From contig NZ_NIWT01000005.1 in assembly GCF_002236115.1 (NCBI RefSeq), positions 434,001 to 498,000 on the forward strand: a DNA stretch of 64,000 nt. Direction: 5' to 3'. The notes under the pieces are model-generated. The model did no database searches. It was not told the DNA's origin and saw only the letters and a list, made by a program, of their open reading frames with translations. Source of the stretch: Pseudomonas jessenii (lineage in GTDB: Bacteria; Pseudomonadota; Gammaproteobacteria; Pseudomonadales; Pseudomonadaceae). The first letter of the stretch is position 1. Each line of letters begins with the position of its first letter. This document shows positions 60,467 to 64,000 of this stretch, piece by piece. The translations under genes and the position numbers were made by a program.

Positions 60467-62542
60467 ATGAGCGAGTTGTCGCAAGTGTCGGTGACGGCAC
60501 TCAAGGGTGTCGGTGAAGCCATGGCCGAGAAACTGGCCAAGGTCGGCCTGGAAAACCTCCAGGACGTGTTGTTTCACCTGCCCCTGCGTTATCAGGACCG
60601 CACTCGCGTGGTGCCGATCGGCGCACTGCGGCCCGGTCAGGATGCGGTCATCGAAGGCACTGTCAGCGGTGCCGATGTGGTCATGGGGCGTCGGCGCAGC
60701 CTGGTGGTCCGGTTGCAGGATGGCACCGGCGGACTCAGCCTGCGCTTCTACCATTTCAGCAACGCGCAAAAGGAAGGCCTCAAACGCGGCACGCGGATTC
60801 GCTGCTACGGCGAAGCGCGGCCCGGTGCTTCGGGGCTGGAGATCTACCACCCGGAATACCGCGCCATCACCGGCGACGAACCGCCGCCAGTGGATGAAAC
60901 CCTGACCCCGGTCTACCCGCTCACCGAGGGCCTGACCCAACAGCGCTTGCGCCAGTTGTGCATGCAGACCCTCACCCTGCTCGGCCCCAGCAGCCTGCCC
61001 GACTGGCTGCCGAGCGAACTGGCCCGCGACTACCAACTGGCGCCGCTGGCCGATGCGATCCGCTACCTGCACAACCCGCCCGCCGATGCCGACGTCGATG
61101 AACTGGCCCTCGGTCACCACTGGGCGCAGCACCGTCTGGCTTTCGAAGAACTGCTGACCCATCAACTGTCGCAACAGCGCCTGCGAGAAAGCATGCGCGC
61201 CCTGCGTGCTCCAGCGATGCCCAAGGCAACGAAGCTGCCAGCCAAATACCTGGCCAACCTCGGCTTCAGCCCGACCGGTGCCCAGCAGCGGGTCGGCAAC
61301 GAAATCGCCTATGACCTCAGCCAGCACGAACCGATGCTACGGCTGATCCAGGGCGATGTCGGCGCCGGCAAAACCGTGGTCGCCGCCCTTGCCGCACTTC
61401 AAGCGCTGGAGGCCGGTTATCAGGTCGCGCTGATGGCGCCCACCGAGATTCTCGCCGAGCAGCACTTCATCACCTTCAAGCGCTGGCTCGAGCCGCTGGG
61501 CATTGAAGTCGCATGGCTGGCCGGCAAGCTCAAGGGCAAGAACCGCGTCGCCGCGCTGGAGCAAATCGCCAACGGCACGCCGATGGTGGTCGGCACCCAC
61601 GCGCTGTTCCAGGACGAAGTGCAATTCAAGAACCTGGCACTGGTGATCATCGACGAACAGCACCGTTTCGGCGTACAGCAGCGTCTGGCCCTGCGGCAGA
61701 AAGGCGTCGGCGGGCGCATGTGCCCGCATCAGCTGATCATGACCGCCACGCCGATTCCGCGCACGCTGGCCATGAGTGCCTACGCCGACCTCGACACCTC
61801 GATCCTCGACGAACTGCCCCCCGGCCGAACCCCGGTCAACACCGTACTGATCACCGACACCCGGCGGGTCGAAGTCATCGAGCGAGTGCGCAGCGCTTGC
61901 GCCGAAGGGCGTCAGGCCTATTGGGTGTGCACGCTGATCGAAGAGTCGGAAGAGCTGACCTGCCAGGCCGCCGAAACCACTTTTGAGGACCTTACCGCCG
62001 CCCTCGGCGAACTGAAAGTCGGGCTGATCCACGGCCGCATGAAGCCTGCGGAAAAAGCCGCGGTGATGGCCGAATTCAAGGCCGGCAACCTGCAATTGCT
62101 GGTCGCGACCACGGTGATCGAAGTCGGCGTGGACGTGCCCAACGCCAGCCTGATGATCATCGAGAATCCTGAACGCCTGGGCCTGGCGCAATTGCACCAG
62201 TTGCGCGGCCGCGTCGGCCGGGGCAGCGCCGTCAGCCATTGCGTGCTGCTCTACCATCCGCCGCTGTCGCAGATCGGCCGCCAGCGCCTGGGCATCATGC
62301 GTGAAACCAACGATGGTTTCGTCATCGCCGAAAAGGATCTGGAACTGCGCGGCCCCGGCGAAATGCTCGGCACCCGGCAGACAGGTTTACTTCAATTCAA
62401 GGTCGCCGACCTGATGCGCGATGCCGATTTGCTGCCCGCCGTGCGGGATGCCGCCCAGGCATTGCTCGAGCGCTGGCCGACCCACGTCAGCCCGCTACTC
62501 GATCGATGGCTGCGTCATGGCCAACAATACGGCCAAGTGTGA
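60467..62542 (+). CDS. recG: ATP-dependent DNA helicase RecG
   Basis: This 691-residue helicase has an N-terminal OB-fold wedge domain (about residues 50-150), Walker A GDVGAGKT, DEQHRFGV as the DExH motif, MTATPIPRT and the C-terminal QLRGRVGRGS. It reverses stalled replication forks and branch-migrates Holliday junctions. It is cotranscribed with oxyR, the conserved Pseudomonas arrangement. Confidence 0.97.
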   Translation: MSELSQVSVTALKGVGEAMAEKLAKVGLENLQDVLFHLPLRYQDRTRVVPIGALRPGQDAVIEGTVSGADVVMGRRRSLVVRLQDGTGGLSLRFYHFSNAQKEGLKRGTRIRCYGEARPGASGLEIYHPEYRAITGDEPPPVDETLTPVYPLTEGLTQQRLRQLCMQTLTLLGPSSLPDWLPSELARDYQLAPLADAIRYLHNPPADADVDELALGHHWAQHRLAFEELLTHQLSQQRLRESMRALRAPAMPKATKLPAKYLANLGFSPTGAQQRVGNEIAYDLSQHEPMLRLIQGDVGAGKTVVAALAALQALEAGYQVALMAPTEILAEQHFITFKRWLEPLGIEVAWLAGKLKGKNRVAALEQIANGTPMVVGTHALFQDEVQFKNLALVIIDEQHRFGVQQRLALRQKGVGGRMCPHQLIMTATPIPRTLAMSAYADLDTSILDELPPGRTPVNTVLITDTRRVEVIERVRSACAEGRQAYWVCTLIEESEELTCQAAETTFEDLTAALGELKVGLIHGRMKPAEKAAVMAEFKAGNLQLLVATTVIEVGVDVPNASLMIIENPERLGLAQLHQLRGRVGRGSAVSHCVLLYHPPLSQIGRQRLGIMRETNDGFVIAEKDLELRGPGEMLGTRQTGLLQFKVADLMRDADLLPAVRDAAQALLERWPTHVSPLLDRWLRHGQQYGQV

Positions 62543-62620
62543 CAACCGTCACGGTTTCTGAGGCGTGGCCCCAAGCAAGCTGGTTATACTCCTGCAATTG
62601 TTTAAGTCCGGATACAGACC

Positions 62621-64000
62621 ATGACCGACGTTGCCTTCGCACCCGACACCCCGCACGCTCCGTCGGTTATTCGGCTGATGCTGGGCAAGTTGGGCATTGC
62701 CTACGAAGAAGTGCTGGACCGTCACGGTCTCAATGCCGCGCGCAAAGTGCAGGCTGTTCTCCTGGATGACAGCATTGGCGTATTGATGGTGCTGTTCCCG
62801 CAGAGCCAATTGCTGGACCTCAATCGCCTGACCGAACTCACCGGTCGCCGCCTCGCCGCCGTACCCACCGAACGCCTGACAAAAATGCTCGGCAAGCACA
62901 ATCTCAGCTTGCTGCCGGGCTTGCCGGCGCTGACCAGTTCACCGTGCCTGTATGACGAAAGCCTGCTGCGCGAGCCGAAGTTGCTGATCAACTCCGGTGA
63001 GCCGGGCGTGCTGCTGGAAATCACCAGCGAAGACTTCAAGGCGACCATGCTGACCAAGGCCAGCGCCGCCAACTTCGGCGAAAACCTGACCAGCATCCGT
63101 CCCAACCTCGACCGCCCCGATGACGACCGCGAGGAAATCACCCAGGCCGTCCAGGCGTTCACCGCACGGCGTATCCAGCAGCGTCTGGAAGCGACCATCG
63201 AAATTCCGCCGCTGGCCGAAACCGCGCAAAAAATCATCAAGCTGCGCGTCGACCCCAACGCCACCATCGACGACATCACCGGCGTGGTCGAAACCGACCC
63301 GGCGCTGGCCGCACAAGTGGTGAGCTGGGCGGCATCGCCCTACTACGCGTCGCCGGGAAAGATCCGCTCCGTTGAAGACGCCATCGTGCGCGTGCTGGGC
63401 TTCGACCTGGTGATCAACCTGGCGCTGGGCCTGGCCCTGGGCAAAACCCTGAGCCTGCCCAAGGACCACCCGCAACACTCCACCCCGTACTGGCAGCAAT
63501 CGATCTACACCGCCGCCGTCATCGAAGGCCTGACCCGCGCCATGCCGCGCGCCCAGCGTCCGGAAGCCGGCCTGACCTACCTCGCCGGCCTGCTGCACAA
63601 CTTCGGCTACCTGCTGCTGGCCCATGTGTTCCCGCCGCACTTCTCGCTGATCTGCCGTCACCTGGAGGTCAACCCGCACCTGTGCCACAGCTACATCGAG
63701 CAACACCTGCTGGGCATCAGCCGCGAACAAATCGGCGCATGGCTGATGCGCCACTGGGACATGCCCGAAGAACTGTCCACAGCGCTGCGCTTCCAGCACG
63801 ACCCGGCCTACGACGGCGCCTACGCCGAGTACCCGAACCTGGTCTGCCTGGCCGTGCGCCTGCTGCGCAGCCGTAACATCGGCTCCGGCCCCGACGAAGA
63901 CATCCCCGACGCCCTGCTCGAACGCCTCGGCCTGAGCCGCGAAAAAGCCAACGACGTGGTAAGCAAAGTGCTGGAAGCCGAGATGCTGCTGCGCGAATTG
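62621..64000 (+). CDS. YbaK-HDOD domain protein (3' end outside window)
   Basis: At least 460 residues are visible and the frame is open at the right edge. The N-terminal 150 residues are a YbaK/aminoacyl-tRNA deacylase-like domain (SVIRLMLGKLGIAYEEVLDR), followed by an HDOD domain (about 190-390) with a changed HD-type motif LLHNFGYLLL. HDOD proteins act in signalling without phosphohydrolase activity in known cases. The ATG at 62621 fits both the protein start and the gap after recG. No ribosome site stronger than GGATACAG is visible. Confidence 0.88.
   Translation, partial: MTDVAFAPDTPHAPSVIRLMLGKLGIAYEEVLDRHGLNAARKVQAVLLDDSIGVLMVLFPQSQLLDLNRLTELTGRRLAAVPTERLTKMLGKHNLSLLPGLPALTSSPCLYDESLLREPKLLINSGEPGVLLEITSEDFKATMLTKASAANFGENLTSIRPNLDRPDDDREEITQAVQAFTARRIQQRLEATIEIPPLAETAQKIIKLRVDPNATIDDITGVVETDPALAAQVVSWAASPYYASPGKIRSVEDAIVRVLGFDLVINLALGLALGKTLSLPKDHPQHSTPYWQQSIYTAAVIEGLTRAMPRAQRPEAGLTYLAGLLHNFGYLLLAHVFPPHFSLICRHLEVNPHLCHSYIEQHLLGISREQIGAWLMRHWDMPEELSTALRFQHDPAYDGAYAEYPNLVCLAVRLLRSRNIGSGPDEDIPDALLERLGLSREKANDVVSKVLEAEMLLREL

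Overview
The window is GC-rich chromosomal DNA from a Pseudomonas, most likely of the P. fluorescens group. From about 16 kb onward it carries the conserved Pseudomonas block rep, xpt, cytochrome c5, pauR, dadX, ridA-like, dadA, lrp/dadR, pauB, pauC/kauB, rpmG, rpmB, radC, coaBC, dut, algC, argB, pyrE, crc, rph, yicC, gmk, rpoZ, spoT, ridA, exbBD-tonB, oxyR, recG. From memory this order matches the PA5293-PA5346 region of P. aeruginosa. Eleven paired REP palindromes of the type common in P. fluorescens relatives lie between genes.

The most unusual part is 1-16005: ten genes on one strand with overlaps or short gaps, probably one operon. It opens with the C-terminal part of an SrfA-like membrane protein. 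SrfB (actin/Hsp70-like ATPase motifs) and SrfC (a large P-loop NTPase) follow. Next come a single-span membrane protein and an exported von Willebrand A (vWA) protein that resembles the periplasmic end of the kinase PpkA. Then come an ABC ATPase, an FtsX-like permease, an exported formylglycine-generating-enzyme-fold protein and a lipoprotein, which together look like the TagT-TagS-TagR-TagQ sensory module of type VI secretion. A second lipoprotein and a vWA protein built like SrfA close the cluster. No type VI secretion gene and no kinase domain is visible here. The cluster therefore looks like a Tag-type envelope sensor joined to the SrfABC machinery, whose role is poorly understood.

From 16 to 26 kb lie a LysR regulator, a MATE efflux pump, a GGDEF-EAL protein with a degenerate cyclase motif, Rep helicase, xanthine phosphoribosyltransferase, an acetyl-CoA hydrolase/transferase family enzyme and cytochrome c5. 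From 26 to 38 kb, D-alanine catabolism (dadX, ridA-like, dadA, with divergent dadR) is interleaved with polyamine catabolism (pauR, pauB, pauC). A MocR regulator, an MFS transporter, a cupin protein and a small I78-like protein are also here. From 38 to 46 kb lie ribosomal proteins L33 and L28, a peptide-binding protein, RadC, CoaBC, Dut, AlgC and ArgB. A three-gene cassette of unknown function sits between argB and pyrE.

From 47.5 kb to the end lie housekeeping and regulatory genes: pyrE, crc, rph, yicC, gmk, rpoZ, spoT, ridA, a lipoprotein, an epimerase-like protein, the ExbB-ExbD-TonB energy system, oxyR, recG, and a YbaK-HDOD protein cut by the right edge. All assignments come from reading the translated sequence and from recalled family knowledge. 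No database search was run.
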